A DNA stretch of 64,000 bases from Psychrobacter immobilis (GTDB taxonomy: Bacteria > Pseudomonadota > Gammaproteobacteria > Pseudomonadales > Moraxellaceae), in assembly GCA_904846145.1 (NCBI GenBank), contig CAJGZL010000001.1:744001-808000 (forward strand), written 5' to 3'. Made by a program: the position numbers and the translations under genes. The notes under the pieces are model-generated. The model was not told the DNA's origin, made no database searches, and saw nothing but the letters and a program-made list of their open reading frames with translations. Of this stretch, positions 44,639 through 54,463 are shown in pieces. Every line of letters begins with the position of its first letter. Positions within the stretch are counted from its first letter, which is position 1.

Positions 44639-45034
44639 ATGAATTCGACCTCAGTGGCTAACCATCCTGCCACCTCAACGCAATCAGATCATGCGCAATC
44701 AACTGCAGACGCTACTGATTTTGCGTCGATTGATCTTGCCAAACAAATGCAGGAGGCGTCAGCGCAAGCCAGCCAGCTGCTAAAATCCTTATCGCATCCT
44801 GATCGCTTATTACTATTATGTCAGCTCACGCAGGGCGAATACTGTGTAAGCGAGCTTGAAAGCCTCGTTGGTGTTGGGCAACCTAGCCTCTCACAGCAGT
44901 TGGGTATCTTGCGTAAAGATAATCTGGTGGCAACGCGGCGTGATGGTAAGCAAATCTATTATAGTATCGCCAGCGACGATGCCTTGGCGGTATTACAATT
45001 ACTCTATCAGCGCTTTTGTGCCAAAGTAAATTGA
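44639..45034 (+). CDS. ArsR-family regulator, BigR/YgaV/SqrR-like
   Basis: A 131-aa repressor with a winged helix (about 45-115: LSHPDRLLLLCQLTQGEYCVSELE, GQPSLSQQLGILRKDNLV, RRDGKQIYYSI read in parts). The start at 44639 follows AAGGAGTG at good spacing. No metal-binding ELCVCDL motif is present. Cys in LLLLCQL and near the C-terminus in QRFCAKVN correspond to the two redox Cys that form a polysulfide bridge in BigR/SqrR; a third Cys, YCVSEL, is extra. I infer a reactive-sulfur sensor controlling the divergent MBL gene and perhaps the downstream sulP gene. The first 35 residues are a polar extension. Confidence 0.85.
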   Translation: MNSTSVANHPATSTQSDHAQSTADATDFASIDLAKQMQEASAQASQLLKSLSHPDRLLLLCQLTQGEYCVSELESLVGVGQPSLSQQLGILRKDNLVATRRDGKQIYYSIASDDALAVLQLLYQRFCAKVN

Positions 45035-45091
45035 GAGTAATAGCAGATACTTATCTGATCCTATAACTATTTGAGACGATGATATTTCACT

Positions 45092-46801
45092 ATGTCTTTT
45101 ATCGCTGAACGTCTATTACCTGCTTGGTTGCGTCACTACCAGCTCACGACTTTACCGACTGATGTGGTCGCAGGCTTAGTGGTAGGTATACTGGTCATTC
45201 CACAAAGTTTAGGGTACGCAGTACTGGCAGGACTTCCACCTGTCTACGGTCTATATGCAGCAATCGTGCCTGTTATCGTCTATGCATGGATCGGCTCAAG
45301 TAATGTGCAAGCAGTGGGTCCCGTCGCTATCACCGCAATCATGACCGCTAGTGCTTTGCATGCCTATGCAGATCAAGGCGCTGAGCAATATGTGCTAATG
45401 GCGAGCTTACTGGCGCTGATGGTCGGCGTATTATTGACCATTGCAGGACGGCTCAAGCTTGGCTGGATTATGCAATTTATCAGTCGCGGCGTCTCGGCAG
45501 GGTTTATCAGTGGTGCGGCAGTACTAATCTTTGTCAGCCAGCTTAAATATCTTACCGCTATTCCTATAGCAGGCAATAACTTAGTCGGCTACGTGTCGAG
45601 CATAACGAAGTACGCTCAGCAGCTACATCCACTAACGCTGCTCATTGGTGTCAGCGCTTTTGTACTGCTACTCACCAATCGCTATGCTAGTAAATGGATC
45701 TGGCGCTCATGGCTACCCGCTAGCTTCGCTAAGTGGGCTGAGCGCTTGTTTCCACTTCTGTTACTTATAGCAGCGCTACTAATGAGCTTGACTCTCCATT
45801 GGTCAACGTCTGGGGTTGCTACTATCGGCAAGATTCCGCAGGGGTTACCAAGCTTCACTCTGCCGCATACGCCCAATGTGCGTGAAGCGCTAAACCTCTT
45901 GCCTACTGCTTCTCTTATGGCGCTGATCGTATTTGTCTCAAGTAGCTCAGTGGCGAGCACCTATGCTCGCGTGCGCGATGAGCGCTTTGATGCCAATCGT
46001 GAGCTGACAGGACTCGGACTGGCAAATATCGCAGGCGGCCTGTTTCAGAGCTTTGCTATCGCTGGTGGCTTCTCGCGTACCGCAATCAATGCTGACTCAG
46101 GCGCAAGAACGCCCCTTGCTAGCTTAGTCACGGTACTAGTGATGATTGCCGCTTTGATCGCTTTTGGCGCCGCACTTGCGCCACTGCCCTATGCGATATT
46201 GGGTGCGACGATTATGGCCTCTATTGTTGGGCTGATCGATGTTGCTACCTTTAAATCAGCATGGCAACGCGATCGCTTGGATGCTGCCAGCTTTATCGCC
46301 GCCTTCGTTGGCGTATTAGTATTTGGACTCAATACTGGCTTGGTGATTGGTCTAATGGTGTCCTTTGCCAGCCTTATACTACAATCTAGTCAGCCGCATG
46401 TAGCGGTGGTCGGTCAGCTAGCAGGTACTGGGCACTTTCGTAATATTAACCGTCATGATGTGATTACTTTTCATAATTTAGTGATGCTGCGTATTGATGA
46501 GAGTCTGTTCTTTGGTAATAGCGAATCGGTACACCAGCATGTCTTGAGAGCGACCAAGCAATATCCAGATGCCAGTGAGATTATCTTAATTATGGCGGCG
46601 GTCAATCATATTGATCTCACTGCTCAAGAGATGCTCATGACGCTCAATAAGGAGCTTATCCTTGATAATAAGCATTTGCACTTTAGCTTTATTAAAGGCC
46701 CTGTTATGGATATCATCGGCAATACGCCTTTAATCACCGAGCTCTCAGGACAAGTTTATCTGAGTACTATCGATGCTGTGAATGCGCTAAAAGATCTTTA
46801 G
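45092..46801 (+). CDS. SulP-family anion transporter with STAS domain
   Basis: Inner-membrane transporter of 569 aa. The SLC26/SulP core has about 12-14 segments, with the N-terminal PTDVVAGLVVGILVIPQSLGYA and LAGLPPVYGLYAAIVPVIVYA (about 22-70), and GGFSRTAINADSGARTPLAS (about 328-347). The C-terminal STAS domain (about 440-560) has IDESLFFGNSESV and NHIDLTAQEML. Substrates in the family include sulfate, bicarbonate and dicarboxylates. Starting 57 bases after the ArsR gene and beside sulfur-stress genes, sulfate or a related sulfur oxyanion is a reasonable guess. Confidence 0.92.
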   Translation: MSFIAERLLPAWLRHYQLTTLPTDVVAGLVVGILVIPQSLGYAVLAGLPPVYGLYAAIVPVIVYAWIGSSNVQAVGPVAITAIMTASALHAYADQGAEQYVLMASLLALMVGVLLTIAGRLKLGWIMQFISRGVSAGFISGAAVLIFVSQLKYLTAIPIAGNNLVGYVSSITKYAQQLHPLTLLIGVSAFVLLLTNRYASKWIWRSWLPASFAKWAERLFPLLLLIAALLMSLTLHWSTSGVATIGKIPQGLPSFTLPHTPNVREALNLLPTASLMALIVFVSSSSVASTYARVRDERFDANRELTGLGLANIAGGLFQSFAIAGGFSRTAINADSGARTPLASLVTVLVMIAALIAFGAALAPLPYAILGATIMASIVGLIDVATFKSAWQRDRLDAASFIAAFVGVLVFGLNTGLVIGLMVSFASLILQSSQPHVAVVGQLAGTGHFRNINRHDVITFHNLVMLRIDESLFFGNSESVHQHVLRATKQYPDASEIILIMAAVNHIDLTAQEMLMTLNKELILDNKHLHFSFIKGPVMDIIGNTPLITELSGQVYLSTIDAVNALKDL

Positions 46802-46926
46802 ATTATTTTAAACTTATAATGGTTGTTGCCGTCCCCCATACAATACCGTTATGATGGGTCACTGTAATACTAAACCTATTGTTAGCTTTTAATAACATCA
46901 CTTAATTCAAGCAACCGACTTTACTT

Positions 46927-47253
46927 ATGACTGAAAACATCACTATCTATAAACAAATCTATCCTGTGCAATGCGCCAAACTTGCAGAATTAGGCTATCG
47001 CTCGATCATTAATATTCGTCCTGATGATGAGCATATTACTCAGCCAAGCAGCCAAGATTTGGCGATGGCTACTGAACAAGCCAATTTGGCTTATCATCAT
47101 CTACCTTTTGATGACGAGCGTTTGAGCATGGTTACTGTCGAGCAATTTGCCCAGTTTTATCATGCCTTTCCTAAGCCGATCTTGATGTTCTGTGGTACAG
47201 GTGCGCGTGCAAAATTACTGTATCAAAGTGCATTGATGCAAGGCCTGTTATAA
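46927..47253 (+). CDS. DUF442 / phosphatase-like protein (Blh C-terminal type), copy 1
   Basis: A 108-aa protein of the TIGR01244/DUF442 dual-specificity-phosphatase-like family. It keeps GYRSIINIRPDDE and FCGTGARAKLLYQSA, a Cys-x4-Arg loop. Compared with the next gene the loop is CGTGARA instead of CRTGARS, so catalytic competence is doubtful. In Xylella and Agrobacterium this domain is fused to the MBL persulfide dioxygenase as Blh. It lies 54 bases before its paralogue. Confidence 0.82.
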   Translation: MTENITIYKQIYPVQCAKLAELGYRSIINIRPDDEHITQPSSQDLAMATEQANLAYHHLPFDDERLSMVTVEQFAQFYHAFPKPILMFCGTGARAKLLYQSALMQGLL

Positions 47254-47306
47254 AAAGCCAGCACACCCTATTTTATTCAATCAATAATACCCATTAAGGA
47301 AATTTT

Positions 47307-47639
47307 ATGGCACATAATATCAATATCCAAGGGCAGATCACGCCTGAACAAGTTGCGACACTCGGCGAGCAAGGTTTTAAAACCATTATCAATAATCGTC
47401 CTGATGGTGAAGAGAGCAATCAGCCACTAAGTGCTGATATTGCTGCCGCTGCTGAGCAGGCAGGCATTGCGTATAAAGAAATCTCTTTTGCAGGTACTGG
47501 TCTGACTCAGCAGCATGTCGAGGACTTTGCTGACTTTTTTAATCAAGCTGAGCAGCCTGTTCTAATATTTTGTCGTACGGGCGCGCGCTCAACCGGTATT
47601 TATGAGGCAGCTAAAAAGATGGATTTGCTTGATGACTGA
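47307..47639 (+). CDS. DUF442 / phosphatase-like protein (Blh C-terminal type), copy 2
   Basis: A 110-aa paralogue of the preceding gene. ITPEQVATLGEQGFKTIINNRPDGEE and the loop FCRTGARSTGIYEAA match the canonical family sequence (YCRSGTRS) better than copy 1. The active-site Cys and Arg are both present. It is probably involved with the metallo-hydrolase in sulfur handling. AAGGAAA precedes the ATG, and a strong terminator follows. Confidence 0.85.
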   Translation: MAHNINIQGQITPEQVATLGEQGFKTIINNRPDGEESNQPLSADIAAAAEQAGIAYKEISFAGTGLTQQHVEDFADFFNQAEQPVLIFCRTGARSTGIYEAAKKMDLLDD

Positions 47640-47688
47640 GTATAAATAATCTGCAGGACAGTCATTAAACGATTATTAAACAATCATT

Positions 47689-47718
47689 AGGCCTACATAA
47701 ATTTGTAGGCCTTTTTTT
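47689..47718 (+). terminator. terminator after the DUF442 pair
   Basis: AGGCCTACA pairs with TGTAGGCCT around a short AT loop, followed by seven T. Confidence 0.9.
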
Positions 47719-47899
47719 ATTACTCTTTATCGAGTGCACTGTTTTATATTATAAATAAGCTAAGGTCTGGTATGATTCAACATTAATTTATTAGAATATT
47801 GCTCTATTGGATGACTTATTAGTTGTTTTGCAGGCGGCATCAGGAAGATAAACCGTCAAGCTCATTTATCATTACGATTATTTTTACAAGGAAAGTTCC

Positions 47900-48760
47900 A
47901 TGAGTAACATCGCTCTCAGCTTATTACCTTTAGCTCTTGCCTATATTATGTTTACCTTGGGGACTGGACTCAAAGGTAGCGACTTTAAAGTGATTAGTGC
48001 CTATCCCAAGGCCTTTTTTATCGGTCTATTTAATCAAGTTATCCTAGTACCTGTAGTGGCTTTAGTCGTCGTACTGGTCATGTCACCACCACCGATTATT
48101 GCTTTTGGCATTATGTTGATTAGTTTTTGTCCAGGCGGTGTCACCAGTAATATGCTTACCTTTTATGCCAAGGGCAATGTCGCGCTTTCTGTAGCCCTCA
48201 CAGGTACAGTCAGTCTACTCTCTGTCATTACGTTACCTATCTTGATTACCTTTGCCTTTGATTACTTTTTGCAGGATCAAGCCCGCTCTATTAGTGCGGT
48301 AAAGATCGGTATAGTGATGTTTTTACTGACCACTCTACCAGTCACTTTAGGTATGCTAGCTCGTCATAAATTCACCGACTTTATGGTGCGTAGAAGTAAT
48401 ATTTTAAATGGGCTTGCCAGCGTCTTTTTTGTGTTGATTGTCTTCGCAGCGGTGGCTTCTAATTGGGAATTACTAAAATCACAAGTCAGCGTTATTGGGC
48501 TTGAGCTAGTATTTATTATCGCCACTTTATTTGCTTTGAGTATTATGATTGCAAAAGCGTTCAAGCTAAATTGGTCCGATACTAAAACTATCTCGATAGA
48601 AACTAGCATTCAAAATAGTACGACGGCGATTACTTTAGCGCCTATTATTATGGGTACAACCGCGAGTCTGCCTGCTATCGCGCTACCTGCTGCGGTCTAC
48701 GGCGTGCTGATGTATGTGGTTGCTATTCCTGTTATTGCGCTGCTTCGGAATAAAAACTAG
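47900..48760 (+). CDS. bile acid:sodium symporter (BASS) family transporter
   Basis: A 286-aa inner-membrane protein with about nine or ten hydrophobic segments. Family hallmarks are the early MFTLGTGLKGSDF, ISFCPGGVTSNMLTFYAKGNVALSVALT (crossover helix, about 77-104), and ETSIQNSTTAITLAPI near 233-248. Substrates of bacterial members include organic acids and pantoate-like compounds; not predictable here. AAGGAAAG precedes the start. Its stop codon overlaps that of the convergent LysR gene within CTAG. Confidence 0.9.
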   Translation: MSNIALSLLPLALAYIMFTLGTGLKGSDFKVISAYPKAFFIGLFNQVILVPVVALVVVLVMSPPPIIAFGIMLISFCPGGVTSNMLTFYAKGNVALSVALTGTVSLLSVITLPILITFAFDYFLQDQARSISAVKIGIVMFLLTTLPVTLGMLARHKFTDFMVRRSNILNGLASVFFVLIVFAAVASNWELLKSQVSVIGLELVFIIATLFALSIMIAKAFKLNWSDTKTISIETSIQNSTTAITLAPIIMGTTASLPAIALPAAVYGVLMYVVAIPVIALLRNKN

Positions 48761-49626
48761 CTGAACCTTTTACAAACCTCTGCTAATTGCGCCCGTCCAA
48801 AATTTGGATGGGCATTTGCCGCTATAACCATCTCAATAATAACTTCGGGCAATTTTGGTAGCATAAAGGGTAATGGACTGTTCGCTTGAGTCAAAGGTGT
48901 CATCTGTCCAAGGCTAGTCTCTGCCACAACCGTTATTCCAAGTCTTGACTGCACCAAACTAATAATCGCTCCTACGCTATTGGCACTACAGATAAGCTGA
49001 CTGGCAACATTTATCTGGCTCAAACTCTGCACAGCAACATGATGAAAATGGCAACTCTCATCGAATAAAACTAATGGCACACAGTGCATTTTTTCATAGC
49101 ACTTTAGTAGCTGTTCGGGGTTGCCATTAAACGCCCACATGCCAGTGCTGTTTTGCAAAAACTGCCCTGCCTCTGTAGCTGATGAACGTGACACGATAGC
49201 CACGTCCAGTAAACCTGTGCATAACATCTCGCGAAGTCTTACAGAGTTATAACTGTGTACATGAATAGGCAAATCCGGCACGCAATGAAGGATTTGTGCC
49301 ACTATCTTTGATAGTACTTGCTGTGCATAGTCATCAGGGCAGCCCAATTGCAATGGTCGAATAATCTGCTTGCTATCCTGCATCTGCCTTAATACATCAT
49401 CATGCAAGCTTATAATATGCCTTGCATAACTCAATAAGAACTTACCATCCTCGGTTAATTTCAGCTTATGCCCTGACTTAATAAATAGCGATTTATTAGT
49501 TTGTTCAGCCAGCTTATGCATCTTTTGGCTTACAGCGCTCTGGCTGCGATGCACTTGTGCCGCTGCCTGGGTATAACTTCCGGTTTCAACCACTGCAATA
49601 AAGCAGCGTAACGCTTCAATATCCAC
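48757..49626 (-). CDS. LysR-family transcriptional regulator
   Basis: A 289-aa regulator: the N-terminal winged helix (MDIEALRCFIAVVETGSYTQAAAQVHRSQSAVSQKMHKL in parts) is followed by a substrate-binding domain (about 90-285) with LQLGCPDDYAQQVLSKIV and LGITVVAETSLG. The best-matching relatives are CysB/IlvY-like 'DNA-binding' LysR proteins that regulate nearby transporters or enzymes. A GST gene is divergent on one side and the BASS gene is convergent on the other, so either may be a target. The effector is unknown. Confidence 0.9.
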   Translation of the reverse strand: MDIEALRCFIAVVETGSYTQAAAQVHRSQSAVSQKMHKLAEQTNKSLFIKSGHKLKLTEDGKFLLSYARHIISLHDDVLRQMQDSKQIIRPLQLGCPDDYAQQVLSKIVAQILHCVPDLPIHVHSYNSVRLREMLCTGLLDVAIVSRSSATEAGQFLQNSTGMWAFNGNPEQLLKCYEKMHCVPLVLFDESCHFHHVAVQSLSQINVASQLICSANSVGAIISLVQSRLGITVVAETSLGQMTPLTQANSPLPFMLPKLPEVIIEMVIAANAHPNFGRAQLAEVCKRFS

Positions 49627-49799
49627 TCATCTACCTCATAGACTAAAGTGTCATAAGATTCACATTAGCATAAGGCCTGCGATAGTGGATAGACTTTCAT
49701 TCTCTAAACTTCTTATAGATAGCATTAGGTTTTTGCGCTGGTATGCAGTCAATATTGACGACATAATAAAATTCTATTTAAATTATTTAGGAGATCATT

Positions 49800-50534
49800 A
49801 TGCAAAAGCCAGTTCTCATCATCGGTAATAAAAACTACTCATCTTGGTCGCTACGAGCTTGGCTACTACTCAAAGCTTTTGATATTGAGTTTGATGAGCA
49901 AGTTATTGAGCTGTTTTCGCCATCAGCGATGCCCGTGCTCGATGCTAATTCGCCAACGCTTAAAGTTCCTGTGTTGGTAGATAATGAAAAAGTGACCGTT
50001 TGGGATACGCTAGCTATTGCTATTTATGCCAACGATTATTTGACAAATATTGATATATGGTCAGGTAAAAATAAATCTGCAATAGAAACCAATGCTATAA
50101 ATTCAAAAAAGGATAGAGCGTATTGTCAAAGTATCGTTGCTGAGATGCATTCAGGATTGTCGGGTATTCGTAGTGAGATGCCGATGAATATTCGAGCGAC
50201 AGCCCGTATTGAGCCAAGCGCTACTTGTCTAAAAGATATCGCTCGTATTGAGCAAATATTTGAAGAATGTCTGGCAGGTAGAGCAGCCGATAGCTATTTA
50301 TTTGGCAATTTTACGGTAGCGGATGCGTTCTTTGCTCCTGTGGTTTTGCGCCTACAAACTTATGCAAAAGCGTCTGGTATTGAGTTAAAACCAACCACTA
50401 AACAGTATTGCCAAACTATGCTAAATAACGTTCATATGCAATCTTGGATTGAATTGGCTTTAACAGAGACTCGGATAATTGAAGAAGATGAAGCGGGCGA
50501 GATTACGTCTGTATGCGGGGCATTGTCTAGATAA
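49800..50534 (+). CDS. glutathione S-transferase family protein
   Basis: A 244-aa protein with an N-terminal thioredoxin-like domain (PVLIIGNKNYSSWSLRAWLLLKAF at 4-27, with catalytic-type Ser in SSWS) and an all-helical C-terminal domain containing YLFGNFTVADAFFAPVVLRL (about 166-185), the N-capping box motif. This subgroup is often called YfcF/MaiA-like. It may conjugate glutathione or reduce disulfides; the substrate is unknown. Divergent from the LysR gene with 173 bases between; GGAGA lies before the ATG. Confidence 0.88.
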   Translation: MQKPVLIIGNKNYSSWSLRAWLLLKAFDIEFDEQVIELFSPSAMPVLDANSPTLKVPVLVDNEKVTVWDTLAIAIYANDYLTNIDIWSGKNKSAIETNAINSKKDRAYCQSIVAEMHSGLSGIRSEMPMNIRATARIEPSATCLKDIARIEQIFEECLAGRAADSYLFGNFTVADAFFAPVVLRLQTYAKASGIELKPTTKQYCQTMLNNVHMQSWIELALTETRIIEEDEAGEITSVCGALSR

Positions 50535-50552
50535 GTTATCTAATGTAAATAG

Positions 50553-50594
50553 AAAACCACCTCAACCATGCTAATAGGCTGAAGTGGTTTTTTG
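50553..50594. terminator. terminator between GST and AGCS genes
   Basis: AAAACCAC pairs with GTGGTTTT, with an inner TCA/TGA pair, followed by TT. It serves the two convergent genes. Confidence 0.75.
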
Positions 50595-50620
50595 ATTAAA
50601 GGGAGTAAAAGGTACTCAAA

Positions 50621-52069
50621 CTACTTCTTCTGCTCTAAAGCCTCTTCTACCGCCTCTTTACCCCATGCACTCAAATCGATATCTAACTTCTCATACTGCT
50701 GCGCGTCGAATAATGGCTCTTTGACCCCTGCTTTTAGCTGTCTTGCAAAGTCATCAAGCAAGCGCTTAGCGCGTGGAAATAGCATAATTAGAGCGAGTAA
50801 GTTGGCAAGTGCTAGCACACCCATCAATGGATCAGCGAAGAAGAATACAGTCGTTGCCGCAGGCGCGACCGCTCCTAAAAACAATACGCCGATGACGACC
50901 ACTCTTAGAATCAAAGTCGCCATTTTGACGTTCTTTTTGACCAAGAAGTTAATAGAATTTTCGCCCATATAATAGTTATACATAATAGAGCTTAAGGCAA
51001 ATAACAATAGCGCTATAGTCAAGATATACTGTGACCAATCGCCCAGCTGATTACTTAGCGCTTGCTGCGCCAGTACAATACCATCAACCTCAGCCCCAGG
51101 CTGATATACCCCGCTGAGCAAAATCATAAAGGCTGTGGCACTACAGACGATAATCGTATCAATAAATACCGATAATGACTGCGAGATGCCTTGGCTAACA
51201 GGATGAGTGGCATAAGCAGTAGCAGCAATATTGGGCGCAGAACCCAAACCTGCTTCATTCGAGAACAAGCCGCGCTTCATACCTTGCTCAATCGCCACAC
51301 CGATACCACCACCCACGACAGACTCGATACCAAAGGCATTTTTGACAATCATGACCATCAATGCAGGCAATTCGGTAAAGTTCAGCCCAATAACAACAAG
51401 CGCCATAGTAATATAAATCAGCGCCATAACAGGAATAACTACATCAGCTACTTTTGCAATGCGTTGGATACCGCCAAAGACAATAAACCCACCAGCCACA
51501 ACCAATACTAAGCCTGATATCCAACGAGCTATCCCAAAGCTTTCAAGGGCAGAACCTGCTACCGTATTGCCTTGGAACGCGATAAAACCAATGGAAAACG
51601 ACAGGAGTAGAGAAATAGCATAAATGACGGCGAGCCAGCGATAATCCTTGCCTAAACCATGCAAGATATAGGTTGCAGGGCCACCGCGAAAATTACCATC
51701 AGTATCTTTACGCTTATAGAGCTGAGCTAAGCTACACTCTACAATGCTGGTCATCATGCCAATTAAGGCTACGACCCACATCCAAAACACCGCACCCGGA
51801 CCACCTAGAGAAATTGCCACGGCAACACCAGCGATATTACCACCGCCAACTCGTCCACCGATAGAGACTAGTAAAGCCTGACGGGCAGAAATACCCTCGT
51901 CTCCTACCTCATCTGTCTTAAACACCCTAAACATGCGTTTGAAATATCTAAACTGAGCAAACCTACCTACGATAGTGAATAATAGTCCAAAAATGATGAG
52001 CATCGGAACGAGTGCCCAGCCCCATGTTAAGTTGCTGACTTGAGAGAAAAATGCTTCAATATATTCCAT
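50621..52069 (-). CDS. alanine/glycine:cation symporter (AGCS) family
   Basis: A 482-aa inner-membrane symporter with about 11 hydrophobic segments. Family signatures: VGGGNIAGVAVAISLGGPGAVFWMWVVA (about 73-100), AQLYKRKDTDGNFRGGPATYI (about 114-134), and the AGCS box GMKRGLFSNEAGLGSAPNIAATA (about 263-285). It takes up alanine or glycine with sodium. A short polar C-terminal tail ends in EQKK. Monocistronic. Confidence 0.95.
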   Translation of the reverse strand: MEYIEAFFSQVSNLTWGWALVPMLIIFGLLFTIVGRFAQFRYFKRMFRVFKTDEVGDEGISARQALLVSIGGRVGGGNIAGVAVAISLGGPGAVFWMWVVALIGMMTSIVECSLAQLYKRKDTDGNFRGGPATYILHGLGKDYRWLAVIYAISLLLSFSIGFIAFQGNTVAGSALESFGIARWISGLVLVVAGGFIVFGGIQRIAKVADVVIPVMALIYITMALVVIGLNFTELPALMVMIVKNAFGIESVVGGGIGVAIEQGMKRGLFSNEAGLGSAPNIAATAYATHPVSQGISQSLSVFIDTIIVCSATAFMILLSGVYQPGAEVDGIVLAQQALSNQLGDWSQYILTIALLLFALSSIMYNYYMGENSINFLVKKNVKMATLILRVVVIGVLFLGAVAPAATTVFFFADPLMGVLALANLLALIMLFPRAKRLLDDFARQLKAGVKEPLFDAQQYEKLDIDLSAWGKEAVEEALEQKK

Positions 52070-52426
52070 AACTATTTTCCTTACATTCTTTAAATATCAG
52101 TAGTGAGGCGTATAACTCTATCTATATACCCTTGTCTAACGTTTGAGCATTTTTAGTCTATTTTTAGTCTCTTGATTTATATTTGATAAAGTCATCACTT
52201 AAACGCTGGATGTAGTCCCGAGTTTAACTGAACTTGTTATTGCACTAAAGTCACAGTTTTGTAAAAATAACCCTATCTTTTTGAAGCTATTTTCACTTAT
52301 TAGCTGACTCAAATCATTGACTCTTTAGACATTAAGATAGAGGTTAGGCTAAAAACGCTAAAACTTTCCACAAAAAAACCACCTCAAAAGAGGTGGTTTT
52401 TAAACTAAATCAATTGCTAAATAGTC
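52070..52426. other. 357-bp region upstream of the AGCS gene and downstream of ahpF
   Basis: It holds the ahpF terminator at its right end and presumably the AGCS promoter at its left end. No ORF or other structure seen. Confidence 0.45.
52372..52402. terminator. terminator downstream of ahpF
   Basis: AAAAAACCACCTC pairs with GAGGTGGTTTTT across a 4-base loop, with A- and T-tracts. It lies 25 bases past the ahpF stop. Confidence 0.9.
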
Positions 52427-54007
52427 TTACTGCATTACCAAATACTCAAATGCCGATAGTGCCGCTTTACTACCTTCGCCCATCGCGATATTGATCTGCT
52501 TAAAAGGTACTGTAGTGACATCTCCACAAGCAAAGACACCTTTACGAGCCGTACGGCAGCGCTCATCAATCTCAATTTCGCCAAAGCGGTTCATATCGAC
52601 AAAGCCTTTAACAAAGCTAGAATTTGGGATCAGGCCAATCTGCACAAACACCCCAGCTAAGTCGCGCTCATGAGTAGCGCCCGTTTTGCGATCTTCGAAG
52701 ACAATAGAGCTGACCTTACCATCAGTAGCTTTGATCTCTTTGGTCGCCGCTCCCGTAATAAACTCAATGTTCGACTTCTCTTTTGCCTTATTAATTAATA
52801 CCTGATCGGCCTTTAATTCATCGGCAAACTCAAGGACGGTCACGTGTTTGACGATACCTGCCAAGTCAAGCGCGGCTTCGACTCCCGAATTACCACCACC
52901 GATGACAGAGATGTCTTTGCCCTTAAAGAATGGGCCATCGCAATGCGCGCAATAGGCCACACCTTTACCGATATTTTCTTCTTCCCCCGGTACATTCAGC
53001 TTACGCCATTGCGCCCCAGTCGCTAAGATAATACTACGCGTCTCAAAGCTCTCGCCCGTACTCAGATGAATGCTATAGTTTTCATCAACAGTCTCATCTA
53101 TCTCTTTTACAGTAACGTGCTGCTTAAGGGTAATATTGTACTCTTGCAAATGCTTAACGAAGTCTGCGGATAGATGCGTGCCTGTGGTTAACGGTACAGA
53201 GATCAAGTTCTCAATATCTTGGGTATCTTTGACCTGACCACCGATACGATCAGCGACCATCGTTACCTTTAGGCCTTTACGCGCAGTATAGATCGCTGCC
53301 GCAACACCAGCAGGACCTGCTCCGATGATAGTAACATCTTGCTGCTCTAACTGCTCGCTATCATCACTATCGGCTTCACCTAATAGATCAGGGAACTGCT
53401 CTTGTAGCTTGGTGATAAGTTTAGCCGTATCGATCAAACCATTGGCAAATGGCTTACCGTTTAAGAATACCGCTGGCACGCCTTGGATGTTATTAGCATC
53501 GACTTGCTCTTGGAATAATGCGCCATCAATCATCTCATTACTGATGTCATCGTTTAATAGTGCAAACTGATTAAGTGCCTGCACCACTTCTGGACAGCTA
53601 TGGCATGACAATGACACATAGGTCTGAAACTGTAACGGCTTATTGAAGCGCTTCACGAGCTTTTGAATGCCTTCATCCAGCTTTAGCGTATGACCACCTG
53701 TTTGTAAAATGGCTAAAATGAGCGAGGTAAATTCATGCCCGCCAGGAATACCGCTAAATACGATGCCATTATCAACGAGCATATCGTCTTTATGGCTGCG
53801 TACTGCAAAGCTGATTGGGCTTGGCAAGCTATTGTCATTCGCTTTAGGGTCAAAATTTATCTTGTCTGTCGTGCTAGCAATGCTCGATAAAAAATCAATG
53901 AGCTCAGCGCGTTTGCTATGTTCACCACTACCTAATACAAAGGTAATAGGACGAGTCATCTTTTCGCTATAGCTCTTAACGGCATCTAGTAAGCTTTGGT
54001 CAATCAT
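52427..54007 (-). CDS. ahpF: alkyl hydroperoxide reductase subunit F
   Basis: A flavoprotein that passes electrons from NADH to AhpC. 526 aa. The N-terminal domain of two thioredoxin folds has redox Cys135/Cys138 (SLSCHSCPE). The FAD site is [15 protein letters not shown] (about 226-240), and the NAD site [17 protein letters not shown] follows the second redox pair Cys353/Cys356 ([10 protein letters not shown]). The C-terminal FAD motif ends in [14 protein letters not shown]. Unlike in E. coli, ahpF is not next to ahpC: a ydcH-like gene lies between, and ahpF points away from it. Confidence 0.97.
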   Translation of the reverse strand: MIDQSLLDAVKSYSEKMTRPITFVLGSGEHSKRAELIDFLSSIASTTDKINFDPKANDNSLPSPISFAVRSHKDDMLVDNGIVFSGIPGGHEFTSLILAILQTGGHTLKLDEGIQKLVKRFNKPLQFQTYVSLSCHSCPEVVQALNQFALLNDDISNEMIDGALFQEQVDANNIQGVPAVFLNGKPFANGLIDTAKLITKLQEQFPDLLGEADSDDSEQLEQQDVTIIGAGPAGVAAAIYTARKGLKVTMVADRIGGQVKDTQDIENLISVPLTTGTHLSADFVKHLQEYNITLKQHVTVKEIDETVDENYSIHLSTGESFETRSIILATGAQWRKLNVPGEEENIGKGVAYCAHCDGPFFKGKDISVIGGGNSGVEAALDLAGIVKHVTVLEFADELKADQVLINKAKEKSNIEFITGAATKEIKATDGKVSSIVFEDRKTGATHERDLAGVFVQIGLIPNSSFVKGFVDMNRFGEIEIDERCRTARKGVFACGDVTTVPFKQINIAMGEGSKAALSAFEYLVMQ

Positions 54008-54463
54008 GATAATTCCTATTTATAAAAGTAAATAACTATTTAGATATTATAAAGTCAATGACAACTAGCGCGATTGGCACTTGGCGTATGACTTTTGATG
54101 ATTCTATTATCGTGTCTTTGTGACCTTCGAGCAAGCTGAGAAACTCAAATACTAAGTTTAGTAAAACCAATCGTATATTGATATGTGTTTAGTATTATAA
54201 ATAATAAATCTAGATATGACAGTGGTATCGCCATCATAATTTCGCTACAATCGAGAATGGATTGCATTATTAAGAAGGTAAAAATCATATCAACTCTTAA
54301 TAATAATGTATCTTTGATGCATTATAGTTCAGTCACTAACCTTTCCATATTTATGCATCTTCACCCGATGTTTCAGCAAATTGTTTTAGAACAATTACTT
54401 GTAGCACTATATAAAAGCTTTAACATCGAAGGACTACAAACACTTAATAACAAGGATGATCAC
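54008..54463. other. 456-bp divergent region between ahpF and the ydcH-like gene
   Basis: An in-frame ATG upstream of the ydcH start (54185) gives a long N-terminal tail with no ribosome site; I take it as noncoding. Promoters for both genes, possibly under OxyR, should be here. No convincing four-part ATAG-N7-CTAT OxyR site was found by eye. Confidence 0.4.

Noticed and set aside
54185..54463. N-terminal extension of the YdcH-like protein from 54185
   Set aside because: There is no ribosome site, the extra 93 residues are unlike the family, and the ATG at 54464 has AAGGA and gives a normal length.
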